A stretch of DNA of 64,000 bases, taken from assembly GCA_050084515.1 (NCBI GenBank), contig CM114271.1, forward strand, positions 61,566,001-61,630,000, written 5' to 3'. Origin of the DNA: Blasia pusilla. Lineage: Eukaryota > Marchantiophyta > Marchantiopsida > Blasiales. Positions 12,914 through 24,551 of this stretch are shown one piece after another. The position numbers and the translations under genes are program-made. Positions within the stretch are counted from its first letter, which is position 1. Each line of letters begins with the position of its first letter. Under the pieces are notes generated by a model that was given only the letters and a program-made list of their open reading frames with translations, was not told where the DNA came from and made no database searches.

Positions 12914-13955
12914 TTAGTTTCTAGATCAAGGACTGAAGCGGCTATGGAGGGAGAGTGTCCCCTTTATACACAATTTTGCACTTCTTCAAAGGAACCCCAT
13001 CTCCCCCATTTTCCCCCTCAGGCCCTAAATTTTGGCCCTCAACCCAAACGTAGTTCATGACCTATATATGGATCTTTTTCTGACTAGTTATCCATCAAGA
13101 TGGCTTGGTGGAAGCTTCATTATGCAACTCTTGGCTCCCCAAACATATCTTGGAGCTTGGACCCTTCTTTCATATGTCTTATGGCTAGCGCTTTTCTTGA
13201 CTCCCAGTTTGGCATCTCATGGTTACCTTGCTACCCTAAATGAGTTTCATGACTAATCTCATGGCGTCTAGCCCATCTTGACTACTCTCGTGTTCCTTGC
13301 TTCTCGACCTTCACTTGGCACTTGTCTCCAAGGTCTCAAGACTTTCTTATCTTACCTTTGTCACCATAAGTAGCTACATCCCTTCCTTGCAAAGGCTAGC
13401 CAAACACATATCATGATTAGTTTCTATATCAAGGACTTGAGCAGGTAGGAAGGGAGAGTGTCCTCTCTATAGATACTTCTATGGTTGTCCAAAGGAACCC
13501 CACGTTCCCCATTTTTCCCCTCCAACCATTGGTTGGAGGGGAAAAATGGGGAACGTGGGCTAAGGGGACTCTCAGCCCAAACGTGCTTCGTGACTCATAG
13601 ACCTGCGTTTGACTAATTATCTATCAAGATGGCTTGGCAGAGGCTTCTTGCAAGTTATACAACTCCCTACTCCCAAAACATATCTTGGATCTAGGACTTG
13701 TGTTTTGTGTGTCTCATGGCTAGCCCTCATTTTAACTCCCCATTTAGGGTCTCATGGTTATCTTATGCCCATGGCCCTTTGCATTTCGTGACTAGTCTTA
13801 GGGTGTCTCGCCCATCTTGACTACTCTTGTGTTCTTTACTTCTCACCCTTGAATTGGCGCTTGTCTTCAAGGTCTCAAATCTTTCTTGCCTTGCCTTCAT
13901 CCCCTTAAGTAGCTATGGGCCTACCTTGCCTAGGCTAGTCACAAGACACGTGTGC
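12914..13955. repeat. Tandem duplication, about 500-540-base unit, two copies
   Basis: Unit 1 (12914-13416) and unit 2 (13417 to about 13955) align in order: TTAGTTTCTAxATCAAGGAC, GGGAGAGTGTCC, CATCAAGATGGCTTGG, ATATCTTGGA, GCCCATCTTGACTACTC, AAGTAGCTA. They are diverged but collinear. Unit 2 carries an extra palindromic segment at 13499-13559. No coding function is recognised. Confidence 0.85.
13499..13559. repeat. Perfect 61-base palindrome
   Basis: Thirty-base arms meet at a single central base (T13529). The left arm matches the equivalent place in the first tandem unit (GGAACCCCATCTCCCCCATTT, near 12985-13015); the right arm has no equivalent there. Confidence 0.95.
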
Positions 13956-15004
13956 GTCTTGCCTAGTGTTAGTAGGGCAATTGATTCCACCACCCTTCGT
14001 AGTTTCACGACTAGCTAGTCTAAGATCCCACTTTGGTGGCTTAGACAAAGGTGGCTTTATTCCTTGGACCTGAAATTGTGACTTACTTTGTAGGTCCTCG
14101 TTTGCTTAGGCGCCATAGACTTAGCTATTTGGGATAACTTCCCAAATTTCACCTTCATCGTCTAAAGGTTCTCCCATGCTACCTCACTAAAATTACAAAT
14201 CGTGTGTGAGTTACTTATTTTGAAGGAATGCATGCATAATTTTTTATGATTTACACAAGATTCTGATGAGAAGAAATTGATTAATTATCTTAAAAAATCA
14301 CATAAAAATAATAATAGATCACCCATTTCAAAATAAAGAGGATAATCCATATGGAACAAAGAAAATCACCAAACATGGTGATGCAACACGTCAAAAGTAT
14401 GGATACAAAATATCTATACAATAAACCCACACAAAATTTAACATGAGTATGCAAGCATACACAAGAAAATATGAATATCTTTGACTATTTCTCCCTAAAG
14501 TACCTAGGGCGCAGTTGAAATCAATGAACTTTCCCTACAATAATGTCTAGGAATACGTTAGAGTTAGACTCAAAGAAATGAGAAAAATGGAAGATTCCCA
14601 CCCTTCATGAAGGGGAGAAAAGAGGTTTGGTTTAGAGTGCCCAAGTGTAAGGTGTTGGGTGCCAAAAACGCCCCAAAAAGTCCCAAATTTTTGGGATTTT
14701 TTATTAAAAAAATCTAAAAACTTTGTTAAATGGTAAACCTTGGTCATAATAATATGATGTAGGTGATTTATGGAGTATAGTGTTATTAGGATGATCTAAC
14801 CCTATTTAACATCATTTTTTTCCTATTAATAGAATAAAAGAAAATAAGACAAAAACTCTAGTTTCCCAAATAATCAAATAGTGGAGGGGACTACAACAGT
14901 AGCGTGTTTTCCTATTTCCACTTTTCTATAAGGATTTTCCTCTGAAGTATGAAAATTTGGTCACATCTTGGAATACTCAAGTAAAAACTATGGTGCTAAC
15001 GTTT
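13956..15004. other. AT-rich intergenic stretch
   Basis: No feature recognised up to the MITE at 15005. Confidence 0.5.
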
Positions 15005-15501
15005 CAAGGTTGCACGGAAACGGACATGCTCGATGGGTCCCATGCTTGAGTTTTTTTGGCACCCAATGGCCCGCACAAGCTTGGGACGCGGAATTGGTTA
15101 CAGGCTTGGCACAAAAAATAGGCGTGCACACTATAAACCCATGCCAAGCCCACACCAACCCAAACGAGACCACAGTGGGGCTGATTGGGCCCGCATTGGG
15201 CAGGCTCAGACCCATCGAAGGCTCGCAAATGGCGGATTGAAGGCATGCAGTTTGGTTGTAGCATGTGTCCATGTGGTGCTGCAAGCTTAGGACCACCCAT
15301 GTCCTAAAGCCAAACCCGTATGGCAAACTCAAACCCACTGTGTGGGCCTTGAGTCTGCTCGACGCGGGCTCAGGGCGGGCCGATGCAAGCTGTCCAACGC
15401 GAGTTTACGTTACGAGCAAGACGAGCTCAAAGAAGGGCCACGGGTACCTAGGGCCAAGATTATTTGTCTTAGGGACGAACATAAGTCCATGGGCAACCTT
15501 G
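15005..15501 (+). mobile_element. hAT-type MITE, complete copy A
   Basis: Ends are CAAGGTTGCACGG.. and ..GGGCAACCTTG, imperfect terminal inverted repeats starting CAAGGTTGC. The flanking 8-mers TAACGTTT (14997-15004) and TAATCTTT (15502-15509) match at 6 of 8 positions, fitting the 8-bp target duplication of the hAT superfamily. The interior is GC-rich with GGGCCCGC/GCCCGCAC motifs, unlike the AT-rich host. No transposase. Confidence 0.82.
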
Positions 15502-15639
15502 TAATCTTTGAACAATTTAGTGTAAGGTTGGTAGAAGAGGAAATGCACTTCAAAGTCAGAGAGGGAAATGATGTCGAATTTACTCCCAACATATAGAGAG
15601 GAAGGAATCAAGATTCTAGTTGAAATTTAAAGAAAAACT

Positions 15640-17610
15640 TTCCATGGAAAGGTAAGATAGATTATCTCATCAAGGATTGTAGGGTCAAGATAGAGTCAAG
15701 ATAAGAAGAACATTTGCTTAAGACCTAGGAAGAATAGTAGAAATTATGTACAGCTAGAAAAACATGAAGTAACAAATACTTGTGTAGCAATCAAAATAAT
15801 TCGCACATAGGAAAAGCACTCTAATAAGTCAAAAAGTGAAGTCACATGGATGCTAGATAGTGAAGCATTTAGATATATGACCAATCAGAAAGATTGGTAT
15901 AGTGCGTTACAACTTATAACACAAAGTGCCCAATAGAAGGGAAAAATATTCTTTAGTCTGAAAAAATGAGAGATAAAAGAAATTATCTAATGCACTATAT
16001 ATATCACATTTGAAGGGAAACTTGCTCTAGTTGTAGTGTTGTGTGATTGCAACTTAGAAGTCCGTTTCGACTTTCAAAAAATCTCAAACATTCATTGAGG
16101 ATGCCAATACAAAGTTAGTGGGGGGAGGTATCCGACATGGGAATATCTATGAGTTGCATGCTTTCAAAACTAGTATAGATACATATCAACACTACAAGTA
16201 AGTTATGGCATGAGAGATTTAGTTACTTAATTGACTTAATCTTTGATTTCCCCTACTTAGTGAGAAGCATAGATCTAGAATGGTTGTTGATTTACCAACA
16301 ATTTCTAGAGTGTTGGATACATGTGAAGCTTCTTGTATCATAAGCAAACAACATTGATAGGAATTTCCACAAGAATTAAGAAATATACCAAAGGCTCCTC
16401 TATAGTTGATACATGTTATCCTACGTGGAAAAATATGAACTACATGTGGCATTAGGTGGTTCTTTGGAACTTAATGTTTAAAAATATTATGATCAATGAC
16501 TTTAGATTTAACACAAGTAAGAACGATGTAAATTTATACATTAAAATATCTACACCTAGTGTGGTGATAGGATATTTGTAGGAAGAAAATAGTTATCTAC
16601 CTAACTCATGAGCGCAACAACTCCAAATTACTCCAAAATTTGGCACGGAAAGTTGCAAGCCGAGCTTGACTCCGACAAGCACGCTTAAACTCACTCACAA
16701 TGATATGAACAAGAAGGTAGAGATCTAGTTGTACCAACAACAAGTGAATTCACTTGTATTCATTACCAATGCCATACAAGAAATCATGTATGTTCTTATC
16801 CAAGTGTCCCTAATAAATTTGACTCACTGAGCCAATTTTATTCCAATCCCAAGAAGGGAAACGCACATGACTATGGTAAAATGAATTTCAAGATACCTCA
16901 AACATACTTTGACCTAAGGACTTGCATATCACCACATCAATCACCATGATGTGATATTGCATGGATATTTAAACGCAACCTATGCAAGACGCTCCTCACC
17001 TACAAGTCAACATCAGGTAATTATTTCAAAATGAAAAGTGCTTCAATTAATGAGTTAAAAGTTCTCATTGTAGAAATCAACTTTGATTCTACTGTCTTCC
17101 TAACATCAATAGAAATTGCGTATCAAGGTCTCACCAACAAGGTTGTATAGAAACAGGAGGAGGGGGTGGTATACATCAAGTGCAGGCATGCACACGAGGC
17201 CAGCCTAGGTGTGGGCAATTGGGCCTACATGGACATGTCCGTCCCTAGGATGAACATAAATCCGTTGGAAAAAATTTGTATTGTGTCCAACCCCACTCAC
17301 CAACGGCACATTTGAAACATCATGGCCTCAAGATCTCCTTTCATTAGTGGGGTTTGCACAAAACGGACCTAATTTGATATATGGAGATAATATAAGCTTT
17401 ATATACCTCCCTAGAAATTACAGGTCGTGGAACTAGGTATTTCATTCTTGCACGAAACTTCTAGAAGTTCAATACCACTTTCTACAATAGAAAGTGCAAA
17501 CCTATTGGGTAGACATTGTATAGAGCCCAAGTGAAAGACCAAATAGCAGATATCTTCATAATAGGTCTCACAACCCAACGACTTGAGAAATGAAGATCAC
17601 TATTAGGAGT
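15640..17610 (+). pseudogene. Decayed Ty1/copia polyprotein, interrupted by a MITE fragment
   Basis: Landmarks occur in copia order on the plus strand. They are a zinc-knuckle-like remnant (IDYLIKDCR, about 15655-15685), the protease region WMLDSEAFRYMTNQKDW (15847-15898), a pre-integrase LWHERFSY (about 16203-16226), and late RT/RNase H pieces ISRYLKHTLT..HHINHHDVILHGY (about 16890-16975), STSGNYFKMKSASIN (about 17005-17050) and KDQIADIF (17540-17565). Stops and frameshifts are frequent. Between 17165 and about 17300 the copia reading is lost and the hAT-MITE motif ACATGGACATGTCCGTCC appears. LTRs were not identified. Confidence 0.8.
17165..17300. mobile_element. hAT-type MITE fragment nested in the copia remnant
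   Basis: Contains GGACATGTCCGTCCCTAGG and GATGAACATAAATCCG, the subterminal sequence of the MITE family in this window (compare the right end of the copy at 15005-15501). Its terminal repeats are not intact. It lies between two blocks of copia RNase H coding sequence. Confidence 0.55.
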
Positions 17611-18691
17611 TGCACACGATTCTAATAATAGTAGCATTTAGGGAGGATATAGGAGTAAACACTCTACGTACCACAATAAAAATGTTACGGGGATTCCGGA
17701 TAAGAGAATATGTACCTCCATTAAGTTAAAACACAAAAAATTGGTAGAAAAATTAAACACATGCGAATAAGAAAGTTTTTATGTCACATTGAGTCAATAT
17801 ATATCTCAAATCCAATATAAGCTTTGAGCGGAATGGAAGACTTTTTTTAAGGACCTTGTAGGAAAGGTGAAGCCCTTTTTTATGACAAGGTGGAGTTGGT
17901 CCAAAACTAACCATAGTACCAAGGGAAACATCAAACACTCTCTCATGTTGCTCTTACACGTGTGCGTAGGCATACCTATGCGTATCAAAGGAACCATGGA
18001 GGGCTTGAAAATCTACGAGGCAAGGTCTTGGGAGATTTTCTTAATCTCTCCCCCGATTAATGCTATTTAGACTTTCATGTTGGTTTTGTTTTCCCCTATC
18101 TGGTCTCAGCTGGTATTATTTGAACAAGGTAGTTAAAAAATGGCTTACATTTTTTCAAACAGTTTTAATCTGAATTTTTTTAAAATATAGCCATTCTATT
18201 TCTGGTATTTTGGAAGTGGACACATCCAATTTCCGGTTGTTTTCCCGTCCGGCAGCCAATTTCTGGCATATGTGTTTTTTCGGACGGCTGCCTGTATCCG
18301 GCAGATATGTAACAAGCCTTTTTTGTCTTTCCACTATGTTTTTTCTCTCTTTACCTTCACCTTGTTTTGCTCTCTACCTTCACCTCATCATCTACCTTGC
18401 TTCCTTTAACCTTGGAGCAAAACCTCCCATCCAGAATCCTCCCTTACAAAATTTGCATGAAGGAAATATTCTACTCTCTAGCTTGAGGTATCCTTGGCTG
18501 GAGTTGAACCTGGCTATGCCTCCCCACCAGTTTGGAGCCAAGGATAATCCCCTCTTTAATACTTGAAGCTTCTAAGCTCCAAGTATTATAGAAGGGCTCT
18601 AAGTCCTACAAAACAAAACACATATATATATATCAAGGTGACAAGTGAAGAGATGGGCAACACATTATATTTGTGCTCGAGGGTTCATGTA
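17611..18691. other. Intergenic stretch between the copia and hAT remnants
   Basis: Contains GTCCGGCAGCC/GGCTGCCTG inverted motifs around 18250-18300 and a short AT dinucleotide run near 18620. No gene recognised. Confidence 0.45.
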
Positions 18692-21600
18692 TCAATCGGG
18701 ATTAAAATACAAGTACCTAAAATTAGCAAAAGTTTTCCACAATATGAGAGATTCAGCCAACATGTCGTCGTAGTCACTTCCAGGTCCTTCTAAGGCAATC
18801 CTTAATATAGCATCTACATGTTTAGAACCTAGTCTATTACAAGTCTTAGTCTTAATCAAATTCTGAATTGTGAAGGCCCTCTCACAAATGGCAGTGCTAA
18901 CACATTGAACCCTTGCAACATTAGCCAAAACAAGCAAATTAGCAAACTTATCTAGTAAAGTGGGGCTCCAACTCATTATTTCCCATAAATCTGTCAATTT
19001 TTTATCTTTTCACTCGGTTGTAGCCATCAACTTGAATTTTTTGCTTCAGAGCAGAAGAATTTATGATGGAGTGTTGGAGATGTTCCCTGAATGGTAACTC
19101 ACACCCAAAATGTGCACACAAGTCTTCAAAGTCCTTACATCCCCGACTATTTAAACCAACTTGTCGGGAGGGCATGTGCAATGGGTTCAACATCCTCATT
19201 GCACCAATGAGATTGTTATCCCTTCATCTTTCCTAGAATGCTAAACAAAGACTTTCAACATATGACTTCTGAAATAAGAGAGCAACTTCCAAATCCGTGC
19301 TTGTGCGGTCTCTCGACATATCTATGCTATGAAACTAATTACTACTAATCTCATATTGCAAACATCTAAGATATCCATTGGGGGGACCAAAATCAGGTAG
19401 GATATGATAACCTGTTTCTTCTAAAAATGTAGATGCATTCAAATCTCGACTTTCTATCACAAAATTCATGGTTATAGATGTAATCTTAGAAGTAACAATG
19501 TTGCCAATAGTTCTAACATCAACAAACTTGTATTGGAAGATCTTACTGAAGTTCGCAATGCTGGAAAGAATATCAAATAAAAATTGTAAATGATACATTA
19601 ATTGGAATGATCTTAACTAGCTTGTTGTATAAATTTGAGGCATCAATTTCCATCATCTTCTAAAGGGGAAATATCTGTGAAGTATGTTAATACATACTCG
19701 AGAATATCACACAATATACATACAACCTGCCAACGTGACAACCATCTTATTTTATGATATCTCTTCATGAGTCGTTGAGAGTCATTTAACTTCTCTTGAA
19801 GTGATGCTAGGTTAGCTTTCCTCGGTGATGACCTTTTGAAATGCCCTGCTATCACATTCAAAATAGAATGAATTTCTGTTGAAATGACTTTACAATCAGG
19901 TGCTCCAACTGCTGTTGAAGCCGCAAGATTTTTTCAGTGTGCTACACAATGCAACGAGAGCGAAAACGGTTTACTTTTTGCTTCAATTGAGAAGCTATCC
20001 CAATTTGGCTACCAACCATTGTAGATGTCGTGCACCTACTCTCCTTGAACGTTAATCTTGTTTGTTGCGGAAGCGTGCGTTCAGTAGGTCACGCTCTCAA
20101 TGTTGATTTGCATCCAAACACGCACTTCGGTTAGTCAGATCTTGGATCAATCAGCGGGATCACTTTTCGAGTTCTCGTCTCGGACTCTCATCAAGCTCAA
20201 CCTTCCTAGTTTCGCAGTTTACAACACGGGAAAATCTCGAAAGACTTGGGACAGACTTTCTGGTCGGTTCAGGAACCTGAAACGGCGTTTCGCGCCTAGC
20301 GGTTCCAACTGTCCGATGGACATCCAATGAGTTCCTCACCAAGACTCGTACAAAGTGAATCTCGGGTTGGAATCCAAGTGTGGCGTACAAAGTCCACTCC
20401 CTTGGATCAGGTTTGGGTTTCGGGTTTCCGCGCCAAACTCCCGTTCCATCCCGTGCCTCTGAAACGCCGTTTGGCGCCCAAAGTGGGGATTCGTTTCTCG
20501 AGACATCTCGGAGAGGGTCCTCCCTTACTAGTTCTTCTCGGGATCTCCGGGGGCCCCCTAAATTTAGGGAAGGACACCCGGGCCTCTCTAATTGGCCCTC
20601 AACCCGATTGCTCTTTCAATCGTTTTCGGCCAATATCTCAGCCTTTACTTATGAGTTTTCTGAGATCTTTGCTGCGTCGGAAGCGTCTCAAGATCAGCTT
20701 TCCAACGCGCCCTTACTTGTCTCGAACGCATTTTGGAGGTCAACGTTATGGTCCTAAACACAGTCAGATTCTCCCAAACGCTAGTCGTGTTCCAAACTGG
20801 TTCTCACCTCTTTGGCAACCAACCTCCCAAGACTCAACTCATCTCAAGTCTTGGCTCGCATTTGGTCTAGGTTTCCTGGTCGCAACCACTAACGCATGAA
20901 ACGCACAACTCTGTTCCGCGTTTCGTCTCTTAGACTTTTCCAAGAGACTTATCCAAACGCCTCTCCAAAGCGCAAACCTCGCAGCGTGAGTTCCTTTGAG
21001 TTCTGATGTTTCGCTTGGCGCCTATTTGGTGTTGTTTGGTTATGAGGGTCGCGATAGAAGAGGCCCCATCTGAACCAAATCCAAGAATTTTGGAATGCTC
21101 TAGTCCTCCATCTTTTATAATCTCCAACAAACTATTAGTGATAGCATTAGAATATTTAGGTTTAGAACGAATCAACCCTAGAAAACAACACTCAACCTAA
21201 CACTCTTCTATGAATGTTGCAAACACAACTAAATGCCCTATTACTGAGATATTAGTAGATTCGTTGATAAGAACCAAAGAAAGGAGATGATTGAACTCTA
21301 GCTAGAGTCCTCTTCATCAAAATTTGGCTGATGAAAAAACACATCTCACTACAAATATTTTCATCTTGGTAAAGATCCTTGGTGATAAATGCATTCACAA
21401 CAAGCAAAATTTTACAAAGAGTCATGACTTTTGAGAAGGGCATGGCCTCCTTTGTAAGAAATTATGCACACTTGAATATTTTAAAAGTGCGACCTCACAG
21501 ATCCAGTTAGATGTGGTGATGGCCTTCTCCATAGATTTCTTACCCTCATTGGCTACCGACGAAAGCTTTACATGCTCGTTCAATTTTTCATGATTTTTTA

Positions 21601-21900
21601 ATGCAAAAACTTTACAATTGACTGCACCATCCATAACAAATACACTCTTGCCCATACCCTTTCTACCGACATTACAATGGATCCTTTTACTTGTTCTATC
21701 AAAGCTTATCCAATCATACATTGTATACCACACATCCTTCCAAGCTACACGGTTTATCTCAGACATGGATTCATTGCTGCCTTACTTACTCTGGTCTTCA
21801 CTCTCATCAAATAATCCCGACAGAGCTATGACATCGAGTTGTTCCTTTGGAACCTCCTTCTAGAGCAATTCATTCATGGTTCTCTGGCGTTTAGCCGTAC
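18692..21900 (-). pseudogene. hAT-superfamily transposase pseudogene, split by a solo LTR
   Basis: The minus strand holds, in order, a start-region block (RTMNELL.. to about 21800) and a BED/TTF-like zinc-finger area (RIHCNVGRKGMGKSVFVMDG.., 21422-21766). Next come FGSDGASS near 21070-21100 (transposase core), RWLSRWQ.. (19643-19861), and the C-terminal dimerisation block (VQCVSTAICERAFTIQNLIKTKTCNRLG, 18692-18997). Together these are the signature order of hAT transposases of the ZNF862/KIAA1586-like type. Several frameshifts and stops break it, and a solo LTR (20026-21056) splits the core. The product is dead. Terminal repeats were not located, so it cannot be tied to the MITE family. Confidence 0.85.
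20026..21056 (-). mobile_element. Solo LTR inserted in the hAT transposase core
   Basis: On the minus strand the element starts TATCGCGACCCTCATAACC (degraded TG) and ends CACGACA, with inverted ends TGTCG../..CGACA. Flanking 5-mers on the minus strand are TCTTC and TCTAC (21057-21061 and 20021-20025; 4 of 5). Removing it rejoins the transposase as ..DGASS|TMVG... A second copy at 29619-30528 has the same borders and its own target duplication. Open frames inside are not conserved proteins. Confidence 0.85.
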
Positions 21901-23735
21901 CCTAAATTGAGGCCAAAGTAGAGCAAAGTTGGGGAAGTCTTGAGTCGGGAGTACACACAGGCTGTGCGTGAGGGTACTTTGAATAGTGCTACGAGTAAGA
22001 GGTGTGGGATGCTGCAATTTTTCCTAAATTTTAAAACCCACTCACGTCATCAAGCACAAGAAACTAAGTCTCTAAACTTCTAAAACCAGTTGAGTCAAGA
22101 GGCATAGGATGCAATGAGGCACATGCAGGTCCCTGCTGGAAATTCTTGCTAAAGCTGAAAATATTTACATGCATCACAAAGGACAAGCTAGAAAACACAT
22201 GGAAATTTAAAACCTAAAACTAAAGCTCCACAAGACTTCAATTTTTTGGTCGTAACCTGTGTTGCCCCAATGCACAAGTATGAGCAACAATAGGACCTCT
22301 AATGCAAAACACCAAAAGCTACAACACTAGTGAGCAATCGACTTTAATGGATGCCATAATCAAGCTCAACCATAGTGATCATCGAGGACAGATCTGGGTG
22401 AGGACATTCGGCCATGACAAGGGATTTGCAACATGACCATGACGCAAAAATTTCTAGCAGCAAGAGCGAGAGATCTTGCAAGGCAAACTAGAGAACCACA
22501 ACAAGAGCAAAAGTGTGGCTACGAGGCAGCAAGAGAACTATGAGCGTGGCTACCATGGATTTAGGGAATAGCACCAGGAGTCTAGGAGTAAAAGCGTGGC
22601 ATCGAGAGCAAAAGATAGAGCTATGAGTTATAGTAGGAAAAAAGGTGAGCGAACCAAATAAGCTAAAAAAGACGCATGTGAGGCAGTTGTGGATTAGGAA
22701 GAGTTCATAAAAAATAAGAGTTCATAAAAAAAACAGTCAGAACGGAGGATCTGAGCGCAGCGGTAGAGGCACTCGGGACTCGGAAGTGAGGAAAGAGTGC
22801 ACAACAATGGGCAAGCGCGCCCTACAATGGGCAAGAATGCAACAACAAGCAAGAGCAAGAGCGCACAACAGTGCACTAGCAAGCAAGTGTGCATAGTGAC
22901 GGCAAAGAGCAAAGTAGCAGTGGGTAAAATCAAAAAATGAGGAAGGGAGATCCATATCCTCCACCCTCTCATCCTCGATCTCGGCCCCGCCTCACTCGAA
23001 CACACCCATTGTGCCCCGAGTTTTCCCATTACCGCCCGATGAGACTCCATGAGTATCAAATGGTTCCAGAGGGGCAGCCAAGTCCTCAGGGTGCAAGTGA
23101 GATGAGGGCACCCTACAGGGTTTTGTAAAACCCTGTAGTGGGCGGCCAATATTCAAAAATAAGTTGGAATGCATATCCATCCCTCCATCTAGCCCTCCAA
23201 TCACAACTCATTAGTTTTCCGACCGTCAAGAATCATTCTAGTGGTATTCCGTCAACATGTAATATAATATCGGTCACTTTTCCGTATCTCTTCATGTGAT
23301 AGGTGTAATTTTGGTTGTCCCTTTGCAATTTCCGGTAGATTTCCGGCTTCATTGAATCCACTCTGCCGACTTCCAAGAACTCACTCAAATGCATTGGGAT
23401 CCCTCGAGCAGGGACGAAAATTCGGGAAAACTGTCGGCTAGGAATACACTAAACCCCATATCTCCCCGGATCTACGAAGTCCGCATGCACATCCGCCTAT
23501 GCAACTATTGAGATAAGCAAGGAAAGATGGTAGCTTTACACGCGTAAGTCAGCATACAAGTCTCGAGGGTGTCTCTAAAAGGACTAGTTTTTCTTTTATT
23601 TTTATCATGATTAACGGCCATAGGAGTGTCAAAGGGAACCATCATGGCTCTGAAACCAGGTCCACATGCGCAACGACCCATCGAGGTAAGTAGAAAGAAT
23701 TCCTGGATTTATATGCATTACACACCTCTAGAAAA
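21901..23735. other. Intergenic stretch upstream of the hAT remnant
   Basis: Low-complexity CAAGAGCAA-type sequence at 22440-22930 and the palindrome at 23113-23138. A 151-codon minus frame (22694-23149) is Leu/Cys-rich low-complexity and not credible as a gene. Confidence 0.45.
23113..23138. repeat. Perfect 26-base palindrome
   Basis: CTACAGGGTTTT, a central GT, then its reverse complement. CAGGG/CCCTG ends also resemble hAT termini, so an extreme deletion derivative is possible. Confidence 0.9.
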
Positions 23736-23947
23736 TCTATATTCTTATGGGACAGTGCCTTCTTGATTTGCAAACACCTCTTTGTTTGACAAGTGGCAAT
23801 TGGGCAGCAAGAAAATGTTATACATGCTACGGGCAGCAAGAAAATAATTTGAATTTATATACAACATCATTAATCTCTTCCCTTCACGTGTTATACACTA
23901 GCTCTTCAAACACTTTTTTATTTTCCTTGCATGGCACGGGCACCTCA
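23736..23947 (+). mobile_element. Helitron-like element, first of a tandem pair
   Basis: Starts A|TCTATATTCTTATGGGACAGTGCC and ends in a decayed hairpin (TTGCATGGCAC) followed by GGGCACCTCA. It is homologous along its length with the element that follows directly. The 3' CTAG end is lost at the junction. Confidence 0.65.
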
Positions 23948-24169
23948 TCTATATCTATATTATTATGGTAGAGTGCCTTCTGGATTTGCAAACACCTCTC
24001 TACTTGACGCGTGGCAACTAGGTAGTGAGAAGATGTTTCACATGCTACGGGCAGCAAGAAAATAATATGAATTTATGTGCAGCATGATTAATCTCTTCCC
24101 TTCATAGGCTATACACTAGCTCTTCAAACACTTTTTTATTTCCGGTGCATCGCACGAACACCTTACTAG
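23948..24169 (+). mobile_element. Helitron-like element, second of a tandem pair
   Basis: It starts with TC (TCTATATCTATATTATTATGG) and ends with CTAG, inserted between A (23947) and T (24170) as Helitrons do. A GTGC-ATC-GCAC hairpin (24145-24155) ends 10 bases before CTAG. At 222 bases with no coding capacity it is non-autonomous. Head-to-tail tandems are a known outcome of rolling-circle end bypass. Confidence 0.8.
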
Positions 24170-24551
24170 TATTCTAAAACTACCAGTTTTAATCCTTGTC
24201 TCTCAACCGTACGAGCTTACATAGAGAGTTTTCCACGCACGATCAACTTCTCCATGAAAACGCATGAGCGTGACAATGCTGCCCATGTACCAGCTCTTCG
24301 ATTTTCATCCCACTTTCTCAAGTTTTCTCATCCTCTAGCTTAGAGCAAGTCACATGGAGTTGCGACGGCAGGTTCCTCTAGGCCCTAGCCCACGGTCTTA
24401 CCAGTTTCCTGATGAGGTCACAAAAGGTGACTATGAAGGAGATTAAGAGATAATCGGCTATAGTCATTCAATTTCTGAAGGATCGTCCTTGACTTTGCTG
24501 TGTCGTAAATGTCACTATGCAAAAGGACGAGCGACCCACCTGTGGTCCCTG

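Noticed and set aside
20327-20899. 190-codon frame, and the similar 140-codon frame at 29875-30297 on the other strand
   Set aside because: Both lie inside the solo LTR copies; LTRs do not normally code and the frames contain no known domain.
22694-23149. 151-codon minus-strand frame
   Set aside because: Low-complexity Leu/Cys/Ala content from a CAAGAGCAA-type repetitive stretch and no domain.
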